This document shows positions 1 through 8,775 of a stretch of DNA of 64,000 nt, piece after piece. How positions within the stretch are numbered: the stretch's first letter is position 1; every line of letters begins with the position of its first letter. A program made the translations under genes and the position numbers. Source of the DNA: Streptomyces sp. NBC_01116 (GTDB lineage: Bacteria > Actinomycetota > Actinomycetes > Streptomycetales > Streptomycetaceae); assembly GCF_041435495.1 (NCBI RefSeq), contig NZ_CP108644.1, positions 2,666,001 through 2,730,000 of the forward strand, given 5' to 3'. The notes beneath the pieces are model-generated. The model was not told the DNA's origin and did not search any database. It worked only from the letters and a program-made list of their open reading frames with translations.

Positions 1-293
1 AGCCCGCCGCGGGCACGTACACCGTCGTCATCGACGGCTACTCGGTCCCGACCGGGTCGACCACGTACGACTACCGCGACGTGTACTACGCGGCGTCGCT
101 CGGCACGATCAAGGTCGACTCCACCAAGGCGGTGAACCTGGCCAACGGCGCGTCGGCCCAGGTCGGCGCCGAGGTCGTGGTGGCCGGGGCGGCCCCCGCG
201 GGCCGTCAGTTCTTCGGCGAGGTCAAGCTGGTCAACGCGCGCGGCACCGCCGCGGGCACCGGCAGCGTCGTGATCGAGAAGGTCACGCCGTAA
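1..293 (+). CDS. C-terminal end of a secreted (probably S8-type) peptidase, partial
   Basis: The reading frame is open from base 3 and ends with TAA at 291-293, so only the last 96 or so residues are visible. The visible part reads as a small beta-sandwich: an extracellular Ala/Gly/Val/Thr-rich stretch with the motif AGTYTVVIDGY and a final beta-strand pattern ending IEKVTP. This resembles the C-terminal pro- or fibronectin-like domain found in actinobacterial subtilisin-type secreted proteases. No catalytic residue lies in the window, so the peptidase call is inference from family resemblance. It could also be the tail of another secreted multidomain protein. Confidence 0.45.
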   Translation, partial: PAAGTYTVVIDGYSVPTGSTTYDYRDVYYAASLGTIKVDSTKAVNLANGASAQVGAEVVVAGAAPAGRQFFGEVKLVNARGTAAGTGSVVIEKVTP

Positions 294-325
294 CGGACCC
301 CGCAACGGCTCCCACGGGGCCGTGA

Positions 326-1624
<1,299 letters not shown>

Positions 1625-1639
1625 CCCGCGGCGTCACGC

Positions 1640-1690
1640 GTACGGGGAGGGGGCGGGCACCGGACACCGGTGGCCGCCCCCTCCCCGTAC
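1640..1690. terminator. bidirectional terminator between asd and the DUF1203 gene
   Basis: A perfect 17-bp stem (arms 1640-1656 and 1674-1690, loop 17 bases) lies between two convergent genes, 15 bases after asd and 10 bases from the end of the opposite gene. It can serve both strands. Confidence 0.8.
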
Positions 1691-1700
1691 CCGTACCGCC

Positions 1701-2201
1701 TCAGCCTCGCCGCACCTCGAAGTGGAAGCACCCGTACTCCACGGCCCGCACGTGCGCCACCACCACCTCGGGGTCCGCGAACGCCTCGTCGAGGGCCGCG
1801 TCGAAGCCCTTCTCCGGGTCGGCCGGAAGCTCCAGCAGCCGGCCGCCCACGATGTGCCCCCGGGCGTCGTAGCGGCGCACCGCGCGCAGCGCGCCCGCCC
1901 GCGCGAAGGGATATCCGGCTTGCTCCGGGGCCGGTCCCGGGCACTCCTCGGCATGGATGAAGACGGGCCCCTGCTCGTCGTACGCCCCCGGGCTCGCCCC
2001 GGTCGCGGCGGCCCAGCGTCGCAGCGGGGCGTAGGAGACGAGGGCGATGCGCTCCCCCGGCCGGCAGCCGCGCAGACAGCAGCGCAGGGGGTGGCCGCCC
2101 CCTGCCGCGGGGTACGGGCGGCAGGGCCGGCCCGCGTCGTCGGCGGTGCGAAGTTCGGCGAGGGCGGCGGGATCGATGGGGCGTGGCTGATGTCCGGTCA
2201 T
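1701..2201 (-). CDS. DUF1203-family protein
   Basis: A 166-residue cytoplasmic protein without signal peptide or membrane segment. Recognisable parts are RCCLRGCRPGERIALVSY at about residues 40-57, a central HAEEC motif followed by GYPFARAG, and a C-terminal VVVAHVRAVEYGCFHFEV. This arrangement matches DUF1203 proteins as I remember them. The family has no assigned reaction; the conserved Cys and His residues could bind a metal, but that is a guess. It starts at ATG 2201 and is divergent from pepN with a 124-base gap, so the two may share a regulatory region. Confidence 0.65.
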   Translation of the reverse strand: MTGHQPRPIDPAALAELRTADDAGRPCRPYPAAGGGHPLRCCLRGCRPGERIALVSYAPLRRWAAATGASPGAYDEQGPVFIHAEECPGPAPEQAGYPFARAGALRAVRRYDARGHIVGGRLLELPADPEKGFDAALDEAFADPEVVVAHVRAVEYGCFHFEVRRG

Positions 2202-2325
2202 GGTCCGAGCGTGTCCCGCGGAACCGTCCGCGTCCGGCGGAAAACGGACATCGCGTTGGGAGCACGTGCGTGGAAGGATGGGTGGAAACGTCGCTTATCA
2301 AGTCGCACACCTAGGAGCTGACCGC

Positions 2326-4902
2326 GTGCCTGGCACGAATCTGACCCGCGAAGAGGCACAGGAGCGGGCGCGCCTGCTGACCGTGGACGCGTACGAGATC
2401 GACCTCGACCTCTCCGGAGCGCAGGAGGGCGGCACCTACCGGTCCGTGACCACCGTGCGCTTCGACTGCGCGGAGGCGGGTGCGGAGTCGTTCATCGACC
2501 TGGTCGCGCCGGCCGTCCACGACGTCGTGCTGAACGGCAAGGACCTGGACGTGGCCGCCGTGTTCCGCGACGCGCGGATCGCCCTGCCGCATCTGCGCGC
2601 GGGCGCCAACGAGCTGAAGGTCGTCGCCGACTGCTCGTACACCAACACCGGCGAGGGCCTGCACCGGTTCGTCGACCCGGTCGACGAACAGGCCTATCTG
2701 TACACGCAGTTCGAGGTCCCGGACTCCCGCCGCGTCTTCGCCTCGTTCGAGCAGCCGGACCTGAAGGCGACCTTCCAGTTCACCGTGAAGGCCCCCGCCG
2801 GCTGGACGGTCGTCTCGAACTCCCCGACGCCGGAGCCTGCGGGCGACGTCTGGGCCTTCGAGCCGACGCCGCGCATCTCCACGTACATCACGGCCCTCAT
2901 CGTGGGCCCGTACCACGCGGTGCACAGCAGCTACGAGAAGGACGGCCAGTCCGTCCCGCTCGGCATCTACTGCCGCCCCTCCCTCGCGGAGTACCTGGAC
3001 GCGGAGGACATCTTCGACGTCACCCGGCAGGGCTTCGAGTGGTTCCAGGAGAAGTTCGACTACGCGTACCCGTTCGCCAAGTACGACCAGCTCTTCGTCC
3101 CGGAGTTCAACGCGGGCGCGATGGAGAACGCGGGCGCGGTCACCATCCGCGACCAGTACGTCTTCCGCTCCAAGGTGACGGACGCGGCGTACGAGGTGCG
3201 GGCCGAGACGATCCTGCACGAGCTGGCCCACATGTGGTTCGGCGACCTCGTGACGATGGAGTGGTGGAACGACCTCTGGCTGAACGAGTCGTTCGCCACC
3301 TACACCTCGATCGCCTGCCAGGCGGACGCCGCCGGATCGAAGTGGCCGCACTCCTGGACCACGTTCGCCAACTCCATGAAGACCTGGGCGTACCGGCAGG
3401 ACCAGCTGCCCTCCACGCACCCGATCATGGCGGACATCCAGGACCTGGACGACGTCCTCGTCAACTTCGACGGGATCACGTACGCCAAGGGCGCCTCCGT
3501 GCTCAAGCAGCTCGTGGCGTACGTCGGCAAGGACGCGTTCTTCCAGGGCGTCCAGGCGTACTTCAAGGCGCACGCCTTCGGCAACACCCGCCTCTCCGAC
3601 CTGCTGGGCGCCCTGGAGAAGACCTCCGGCCGCGATCTGAAGACCTGGTCGAAGGCGTGGCTGGAGACGGCGGGCATCAACATCCTGCGCCCGGAGATCG
3701 AGACCGACGAGAACGGCCGGGTCACCTCCTTCACCGTGCTCCAGGAGGCCCCCGCGCTGCCCGCCGGCGCGAAGGGCGAGCCGACGCTGCGCCCGCACCG
3801 CATCGCCATCGGCGCCTACGACCTCGACGCGGACGGCAAGCTGGTGCGCACCGACCGGATCGAGCTGGACGTCGACGGCGAGCGCACCGACGTGCCGGCC
3901 CTGGTGGGCAGGGCCCGCCCGGCGGTCGTCCTGCTCAACGACGACGACCTCTCCTACGCCAAGGTCCGCCTCGACGAGGAGTCGCTGCGGGTCGTCACCG
4001 AGCACCTGGGCGACTTCACCGAGTCGCTGCCGCGCGCCCTGAGCTGGGCCTCGGCCTGGGACATGACGCGCGACGGCGAGCTGGCCACCCGCGACTACCT
4101 CGCCCTGGTGCTCTCCGGCATCGGCAAGGAGTCGGACATCGGCGTCGTGCAGTCGCTGCACCGCCAGGTGAAGCTGGCCCTCGACCTGTACGCGGCGCCG
4201 GAGGCCCGGGAGGCCGCGCTGATCCAGTGGACCGAGGCGACGCTGGCGCACCTGCACGCGGCGGAGCCGGGCAGCGACCACCAGCTGGCCTGGGCCCGCG
4301 CCTTCGCGGCCACCGCCCGCAACCCGCAGCAGCTGGATCTGCTCCAGTCGCTGCTGGACGGCACGGAGACCATCGAGGGCCTGGCCGTCGACACCGAGCT
4401 GCGATGGGCGTTCGTGCAGCGGCTGGCGGCCACCGGGCTGCTGGACGAGGAGGAGATCGCCGCCGAGTACGAGCGCGACCGGACGGCGGCGGGCGAGCGC
4501 CACGCGGCCTCCGCGCGGGCGGCCCAGCCCACGCAGGAGGCCAAGGACGAGGCGTGGGCCTCGGTCGTGGAGTCCGGCGAGCTGCCGAACTCGCTCCAGG
4601 AAGCGGTCATCAGCGGCTTCGTCCAGACGGACCAGCGCGAGCTGCTGGCCCCGTACACGGAGAAGTACTTCGCCTCGGTGAAGGACGTCTCGGTCTCGCG
4701 CAGCCACGAGATGGCCCAGCAGATCATCGTGGGCCTCTACCCGGCCCTCCAGGTCGCCCCGGAGACGCTGGAGGCCACGGACGCCTGGCTGGCCTCGGCC
4801 GAGCCGAGCGCGGCCCTGCGCCGGCTGATGTCGGAGTCGCGGTCCGGTGTGGAGCGCGCCCTGAAGGCCCGGGCGGCGGACGCGGCGGCGGCCACGGCCT
4901 GA
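2326..4902 (+). CDS. pepN: aminopeptidase N (M1 family)
   Basis: Zinc metallo-aminopeptidase that removes N-terminal residues from peptides in the cytoplasm; no signal peptide is visible. The 858-residue protein has the M1 substrate motif GAMEN (FNAGAMENAGAVT) followed by the zinc motif HELAHMW and the downstream zinc-ligand glutamate in WLNESFATY. A C-terminal ERAP1-like helical domain fills roughly residues 480-850. GTG 2326 is preceded by AGGAG at 2313-2317 with 8 bases spacing. The open frame extends 42 codons further upstream, but that part has no ribosome site and no family similarity. A perfect hairpin ends the unit. Confidence 0.95.
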   Translation: MPGTNLTREEAQERARLLTVDAYEIDLDLSGAQEGGTYRSVTTVRFDCAEAGAESFIDLVAPAVHDVVLNGKDLDVAAVFRDARIALPHLRAGANELKVVADCSYTNTGEGLHRFVDPVDEQAYLYTQFEVPDSRRVFASFEQPDLKATFQFTVKAPAGWTVVSNSPTPEPAGDVWAFEPTPRISTYITALIVGPYHAVHSSYEKDGQSVPLGIYCRPSLAEYLDAEDIFDVTRQGFEWFQEKFDYAYPFAKYDQLFVPEFNAGAMENAGAVTIRDQYVFRSKVTDAAYEVRAETILHELAHMWFGDLVTMEWWNDLWLNESFATYTSIACQADAAGSKWPHSWTTFANSMKTWAYRQDQLPSTHPIMADIQDLDDVLVNFDGITYAKGASVLKQLVAYVGKDAFFQGVQAYFKAHAFGNTRLSDLLGALEKTSGRDLKTWSKAWLETAGINILRPEIETDENGRVTSFTVLQEAPALPAGAKGEPTLRPHRIAIGAYDLDADGKLVRTDRIELDVDGERTDVPALVGRARPAVVLLNDDDLSYAKVRLDEESLRVVTEHLGDFTESLPRALSWASAWDMTRDGELATRDYLALVLSGIGKESDIGVVQSLHRQVKLALDLYAAPEAREAALIQWTEATLAHLHAAEPGSDHQLAWARAFAATARNPQQLDLLQSLLDGTETIEGLAVDTELRWAFVQRLAATGLLDEEEIAAEYERDRTAAGERHAASARAAQPTQEAKDEAWASVVESGELPNSLQEAVISGFVQTDQRELLAPYTEKYFASVKDVSVSRSHEMAQQIIVGLYPALQVAPETLEATDAWLASAEPSAALRRLMSESRSGVERALKARAADAAAATA

Positions 4903-4922
4903 CCCCTTCGCGTACGGCCCCG

Positions 4923-4960
4923 AGGGGCGCCCCCTCCGCCGCGGCGGAGGGGGCGCCCCT
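4923..4960. terminator. perfect 38-bp palindrome, bidirectional terminator
   Basis: The whole segment 4923-4960 is self-complementary (18-bp arms around a central GC). It is placed between the ends of pepN and the opposite-strand gene ending at 4979. Confidence 0.75.
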
Positions 4961-4978
4961 GCGGTTCCCGGCGGCCCG

Positions 4979-5440
4979 CTACTCCGGCCGCGGCGTGAGG
5001 ACGAGCGGCCAGTCCTCGCCGGTCCGGACCCGCTCCACGGCCTGCCCGGCCGGGGTCCCGGCGGGCACGGTCAGGACGAGCGTCAGCTCCGAGGCCCGGC
5101 CGTACGCCCCGGGGTCGACGCGCGCCTCCACCCGCAGCAGCCGCAGCACCGCCGGGTCGCCCACGGAGCGCGCGGTGAACCGCTCCCGGTCCACCTCCAG
5201 CCCTCGGAGCAGGGCGGGGTGGGCGACGATGTCCACGGTCAGCAGCTCACCGTCCAGCCGCCGTTCGGCCCAGCCGTCCGTCTGCACCAGGTAGAGGCAG
5301 TTCTCCCCCTCGTACCCGTACGACCCGAGGCGGGCCGCGGCGCGCTCGTGATGGTCCGCCACGTCCGAGACGACCACGACGACCGTCGTGGCGTCCGGGT
5401 AGTCCAAATCCAGCCCCTCGCACAGCACGGCCTCTGCCAT
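4979..5440 (-). CDS. hypothetical protein of unknown function
   Basis: I do not recognise this 153-residue protein. It has alternating strand/helix character: an N-terminal segment TTVVVVVSDVADHHERAA resembling a beta-strand plus helix, then an acidic middle, then an Arg-rich strand region and a final LVLTVPAGTPAGQAVE. There is no signal peptide, membrane helix or cysteine pair. ATG 5440 has a purine-rich GGGGGA upstream. It is convergent to pepN and alone on its strand, so context says nothing about role. Codon usage is typical of the window. Confidence 0.7.
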   Translation of the reverse strand: MAEAVLCEGLDLDYPDATTVVVVVSDVADHHERAAARLGSYGYEGENCLYLVQTDGWAERRLDGELLTVDIVAHPALLRGLEVDRERFTARSVGDPAVLRLLRVEARVDPGAYGRASELTLVLTVPAGTPAGQAVERVRTGEDWPLVLTPRPE

Positions 5441-5626
5441 CTGCTGGTCCCCCGGGGAGTGCGGTAGCGGGTGTGAACGTCCGCAGGCTAGCCCGTGCCC
5501 GCGTGCGCCGTCCGTGCGGCCCCCTCGCGCGTTCGGGGGCCGCCCGCGCGCGGTGGGGTCTCCCGTGGCCTACGGTCCGAAGGGTCGTCGCAGGAAGCTT
5601 CGGTCGCAGGCCACGGGAGGGTTCGG

Positions 5627-6160
5627 ATGCCCGGCTTCGCCGCCGTGCCGGTCGCGCCGGCGCTGTGCGCGGGTCTGCTGACGGGCCCCGCCGGCCCGGT
5701 GGCCGGCCGGCCGGACTGCCGGGCCGGTCCGGCGGGCTGCTACGACCTCTATACGTACGGCTACAGCCTCGGGCTGCATCCGTTCACCGGCGCGGACGAC
5801 GTCCGGAAGCAGCTGACCGACCACTTCTGACTGTTCCCGGTCAGCGGTGGCTGTGCGGGGCGGATCCGGGCGGGGGCCCGCTGCGAGCTGCTGGGCGGCA
5901 ATCCGGTCGAGGTGGAGTACATCGGTAACGACTTCTTCCAGATCAACACGCTGCCGGGGCACCAGCTGGGCCGGGGCATGCACATCCGCTTCGCCTTCTC
6001 GCGGACCCTCGGCTTCCACTCCCTGACGGTCCGCGCCTGGCAGGACCGGCCCACCGACTGCACGGGCGAGGCCCTCTGCAACACGGTGAACCGGGTGTTC
6101 GCCTGGGGGACCTGGCGGGTGCTGGCGAAGACGCTGCGCTTCTCCGCGTACGTCGCCTGA
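5627..6160 (+). pseudogene. unknown gene interrupted by one in-frame TGA
   Basis: From ATG 5627 (GGGAGG at 5615-5620, spacing 6) the frame runs 67 codons to TGA at 5828-5830 and then stays open in the same frame, with unchanged codon bias, to a second TGA at 6158-6160. Across the stop the protein would read DHF-stop-LFPVSGG. A TGG tryptophan codon mutated to TGA is the simplest origin. The second half contains conserved-looking Cys residues and the motif EYIGNDFFQINTLPGH. I do not recognise the family; an N-terminal hydrophobic stretch could be a weak signal peptide. Alternatives are a sequencing error or read-through, since TGA followed by C is a leaky context. Confidence 0.7.
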
Positions 6161-6183
6161 GCCGCCTGCCCGGTGTGGAAACC

Positions 6184-6223
6184 GCCCGGCGGGCGGGCGC
6201 TGGAGCGCAACCGTCCGCCGGGC
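6184..6223. terminator. hairpin between the broken gene and allantoicase
   Basis: Nine-bp perfect GC-rich arms 6184-6192 and 6215-6223 with a 22-base loop lie between convergent genes. The long loop makes this less certain than other terminators here. Confidence 0.4.
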
Positions 6224-6259
6224 GGGAACTCGAGGGGTGTCGCCCCGAGGGTTACGGGG

Positions 6260-7414
6260 TCAGGCGCCCGACTCCTCGTAGCGGCGGGTCAGCTCGGCGG
6301 CGCCGGACTCCGTGAGCGTGCCGTGCAGGCGCATCCGGGCCACCCCGCCGTCGGGAAAGGCGTCGAGGCGGACGTGGGTGACGACGGCCTGGGCGCGCAG
6401 CACGAAGCGGTGGAGGGTGTCGGGCTGGAGGCGGGTGCGCGGGACGATCTCGAACCACTCGCCGATGTCGCCGTTGCGGCCCTGGAGGGCGATCCAGCCG
6501 GCGGAGTTGCCCTTGAGGTAGGCGGTGTCGATCTCGATCGCGCGGACCGCGCCCTGGGCGGGGAGGCGGAAGCGGACCCAGTCGTTGGTGTCGCGGACCC
6601 GGCGGCGGCGGTTCTCCCAGCCGTCGTCCATCTTGCGGGAGGTGCCCGGCAGGATGATCTGGGTGGGCGAGGAGTAGAAGCGGTCGGAGGCGTCCTCGTA
6701 CGTACCGCCGTTGAGGACCGAGATCAGGTCGATGGTGCCGAGCGCGGCGAGCCAGGCCGGGTCCGGGACGACCTCGCCGTGCACGCGGAGGCGGGCGATG
6801 CCGCCGTCGGGGTGCTGGCAGAGGCGCAGGTGGGTGTAGCGGCGGCCGCCGGTGATCTCGAAGGCGTTGGCGGCGTGGCCGCGTACGGGGGTGGGCGGGA
6901 GGATCTCCTCCCACTTCACGTCGTCGGCGAGGAGCTGCTCGGGGCTCGGGGCACCCTCGACGGAGGTGGCCTGCACCGATACGCGCTGCGGGTAGTTGCC
7001 GCGGAAGTGGGCGGTGTCGACGATCAGGCCGCGGACGATCCCGGGCGCGCCGAGCCGGACGATGGCCCAGTCGTGGTCCCCGGGGGCCGGGAAGGGGTTC
7101 TCGGCGTCCGCGCCCCTGCGACGGCGGGTCTCCCAGCCGTCCATGATCTTGCCCTTGTGCCCGAAGTGCTCGGGGTCGAAGACGGCGCGCTCACGGATCA
7201 GGAGGTTCTCGCGCTCGGCGAAGAACTCGTCGTTGGCGGCGATCACGCCCGCGCCGAGGCGGCGGTCGGCGAGGTCGACCAGCTCGGTGAAGGGGAGGTC
7301 TCCGGCTTCGCGGTAGTCGGCGTACGGGTCGCCGCCGCCGTAGGGCGCGGCGTCATTGGCGTGGGGGTCGGTGTCGGGGTCCTGGAATGCGGTCTCGCTC
7401 GCGTCGAAGGTCAT
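6260..7414 (-). CDS. alc: allantoicase
   Basis: Hydrolyses allantoate to ureidoglycolate and urea in purine catabolism. The 384-residue protein shows the two tandem allantoicase repeats, each with the pattern KIMDGWETRRRR (first) and RKMDDGWENRRRR (second), and the typical NDEFFAERENLL and PEHFGHKGKIMDGW segments. ATG 7414 has GGAG only 2-3 bases upstream; GTG 7429 is in frame and would add five residues, so the exact start is uncertain. It lies 65 bases downstream of a LysR gene on the same strand, which is a natural candidate regulator. No allantoinase gene is adjacent in the window. Confidence 0.93.
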   Translation of the reverse strand: MTFDASETAFQDPDTDPHANDAAPYGGGDPYADYREAGDLPFTELVDLADRRLGAGVIAANDEFFAERENLLIRERAVFDPEHFGHKGKIMDGWETRRRRGADAENPFPAPGDHDWAIVRLGAPGIVRGLIVDTAHFRGNYPQRVSVQATSVEGAPSPEQLLADDVKWEEILPPTPVRGHAANAFEITGGRRYTHLRLCQHPDGGIARLRVHGEVVPDPAWLAALGTIDLISVLNGGTYEDASDRFYSSPTQIILPGTSRKMDDGWENRRRRVRDTNDWVRFRLPAQGAVRAIEIDTAYLKGNSAGWIALQGRNGDIGEWFEIVPRTRLQPDTLHRFVLRAQAVVTHVRLDAFPDGGVARMRLHGTLTESGAAELTRRYEESGA

Positions 7415-7453
7415 GGCTCCTACCTTCACGCAACCGGACCCATCAGGTCCATC

Positions 7454-7476
7454 GAAAGTTTTCGCAGATATCTTTC
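7454..7476. promoter_or_regulatory. AT-rich dyad upstream of allantoicase, candidate regulator site
   Basis: GAAAG (7454-7458) and CTTTC (7472-7476) form a dyad inside a short AT-rich island in the 65-base gap between the LysR stop and the alc start. An inner CGAAA/TTTCG pair overlaps it. LysR-type sites often look like this, but binding is inference. Confidence 0.35.
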
Positions 7477-7479
7477 AGC

Positions 7480-8388
7480 TCAGCCGAACGATGCGGCTGC
7501 GCTGGTGAGTGCCGCGAGGACCCGGGCCACCGCCGGTCCGCTCTCGGCCCCGTGCCGGACCGCCGCCACCACGTGGCGGCGCGGCCGGTCCGCCTCCAGC
7601 ACCCGCATCACCACGCCCTCGCGACGCTCCCGGGCGGCCATCCGGGGGACCAGCGCGACGCCCATGCCCGCCTCGACCAGGGCGAGGATCGCGGTCCATC
7701 CGGCGGCGCTGTGGGCCTGCTCGGGGACGAAGCCCGCCGCCTCGCAGGCGGCGGTGGTGATCTCGGACCAGGGTCCCGAGCCGCCGAAGATCCAGCGGTC
7801 GGCGGCCAGGTCCGCGAGCCGCGGCGCGGGTGCGCCCGCCAGCGGGTGGCCGGCGGGGAGCGCCACGTCCAGCGGGTCGACGAGCAGCGGGAAGAGGCTG
7901 AAGCGGGGGTCGCGGGCGGTGGGCGCGTGGGCGGCCAGCGACAGGGCCAGGTCAACCTCGCCCGCGGTGAGCAGCTCGTACGCCTGGGCGGCCTCGGCCT
8001 CCCGTACGCGTACGTCGGGTCCCGGGCGGTCCTCGGCGCGCAGCAGCCGGACGGCGGGGACGACGAGGGCGGGCACGGCGGTGGAGAACGCGGCCACCCT
8101 GACCTCGCCGGCCTCGCCGCGCAGATAGCCGGTCAGTTCCGCCTCGGCCCGCTCCAGTTGGGCGAAGACCGCCTCGGCGTGGCGCAGGACGAGATGGGCG
8201 GCGTCGGTGAGGCGGACCCGGCGGCCCTGGGCCTCCAGGAGGTCGACCCCGAGCTGCTTGGCCAGGTTGGTGAGCTGCTGGGAGACGGCGGAGGGAGTCA
8301 TCCGGAGCGCCTCGGCGGTCGCCGTCACGGTGCCCCGGTCGCGCAGGGTGCGCAGGATGCGGAGCTTCTTGACGTCCCACTCGGTCAT
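7480..8388 (-). CDS. LysR-family transcriptional regulator
   Basis: A 302-residue regulator with an N-terminal winged helix-turn-helix (residues about 1-60, core TATAEALRMTPSAVSQQLTN) and a C-terminal LysR substrate-binding domain (about 90-295) with the usual GMGVALVPRMAA segment. Such proteins bind a small effector and usually act on a neighbouring gene. It is co-directional with and directly upstream of allantoicase, so control of alc or of purine use is a reasonable inference. The effector cannot be read from sequence. Confidence 0.9.
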   Translation of the reverse strand: MTEWDVKKLRILRTLRDRGTVTATAEALRMTPSAVSQQLTNLAKQLGVDLLEAQGRRVRLTDAAHLVLRHAEAVFAQLERAEAELTGYLRGEAGEVRVAAFSTAVPALVVPAVRLLRAEDRPGPDVRVREAEAAQAYELLTAGEVDLALSLAAHAPTARDPRFSLFPLLVDPLDVALPAGHPLAGAPAPRLADLAADRWIFGGSGPWSEITTAACEAAGFVPEQAHSAAGWTAILALVEAGMGVALVPRMAARERREGVVMRVLEADRPRRHVVAAVRHGAESGPAVARVLAALTSAAASFG

Positions 8389-8524
8389 GGGCGCAACCTA
8401 CCGGCCCGGCCCGGGCCCCGGCACGGTCCGACGTCCTGTTCCCGTCCGGGGCCGGACGCACGGGTGCGCCGCGCGGTGGTTCCCACCGGCGGCGCACCGT
8501 TCACGCATGTCGTACGTGTGCGGG

Positions 8525-8746
8525 TCAGACCTGCTTCTTGGACTTGTCCAGGACCATGACCAGGCCCGTGATCACCACGAACAGGGCGATGGGCGCGACG
8601 ACGTAGAGACCGATGGTCTCCATCGCGCTCAGGCGCGGAGCCGGGTCGTCACCGTCGTCGGGCGTGAGCGCGAGCGCCGGGCTCGACATGAGCAGCATCA
8701 TCAGCGTCGTCCCGGCCGCAACGACGCCGGCGCGCATAGCGTTCAT
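8525..8746 (-). CDS. small secreted or membrane protein with C-terminal anchor
   Basis: A 73-residue protein. Residues 1-26 look like a signal peptide (LMMLLMSSPALA just before the predicted cleavage). A short acidic linker LTPDDGDDPAPR follows, then a hydrophobic helix (LYVVAPIALFVVITGLVMVL) and a basic tail DKSKKQV. This predicts a tiny membrane protein with a cytoplasmic Lys-rich tail. I used ATG 8746; GTG 8755 is three codons upstream and has no better ribosome site. It follows malQ on the same strand by 30 bases, so it may share that transcript. I do not know its function. Confidence 0.6.
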   Translation of the reverse strand: MNAMRAGVVAAGTTLMMLLMSSPALALTPDDGDDPAPRLSAMETIGLYVVAPIALFVVITGLVMVLDKSKKQV

Positions 8747-8775
8747 CTTTTCCACGGTGCCAACGTAGCGAACGG

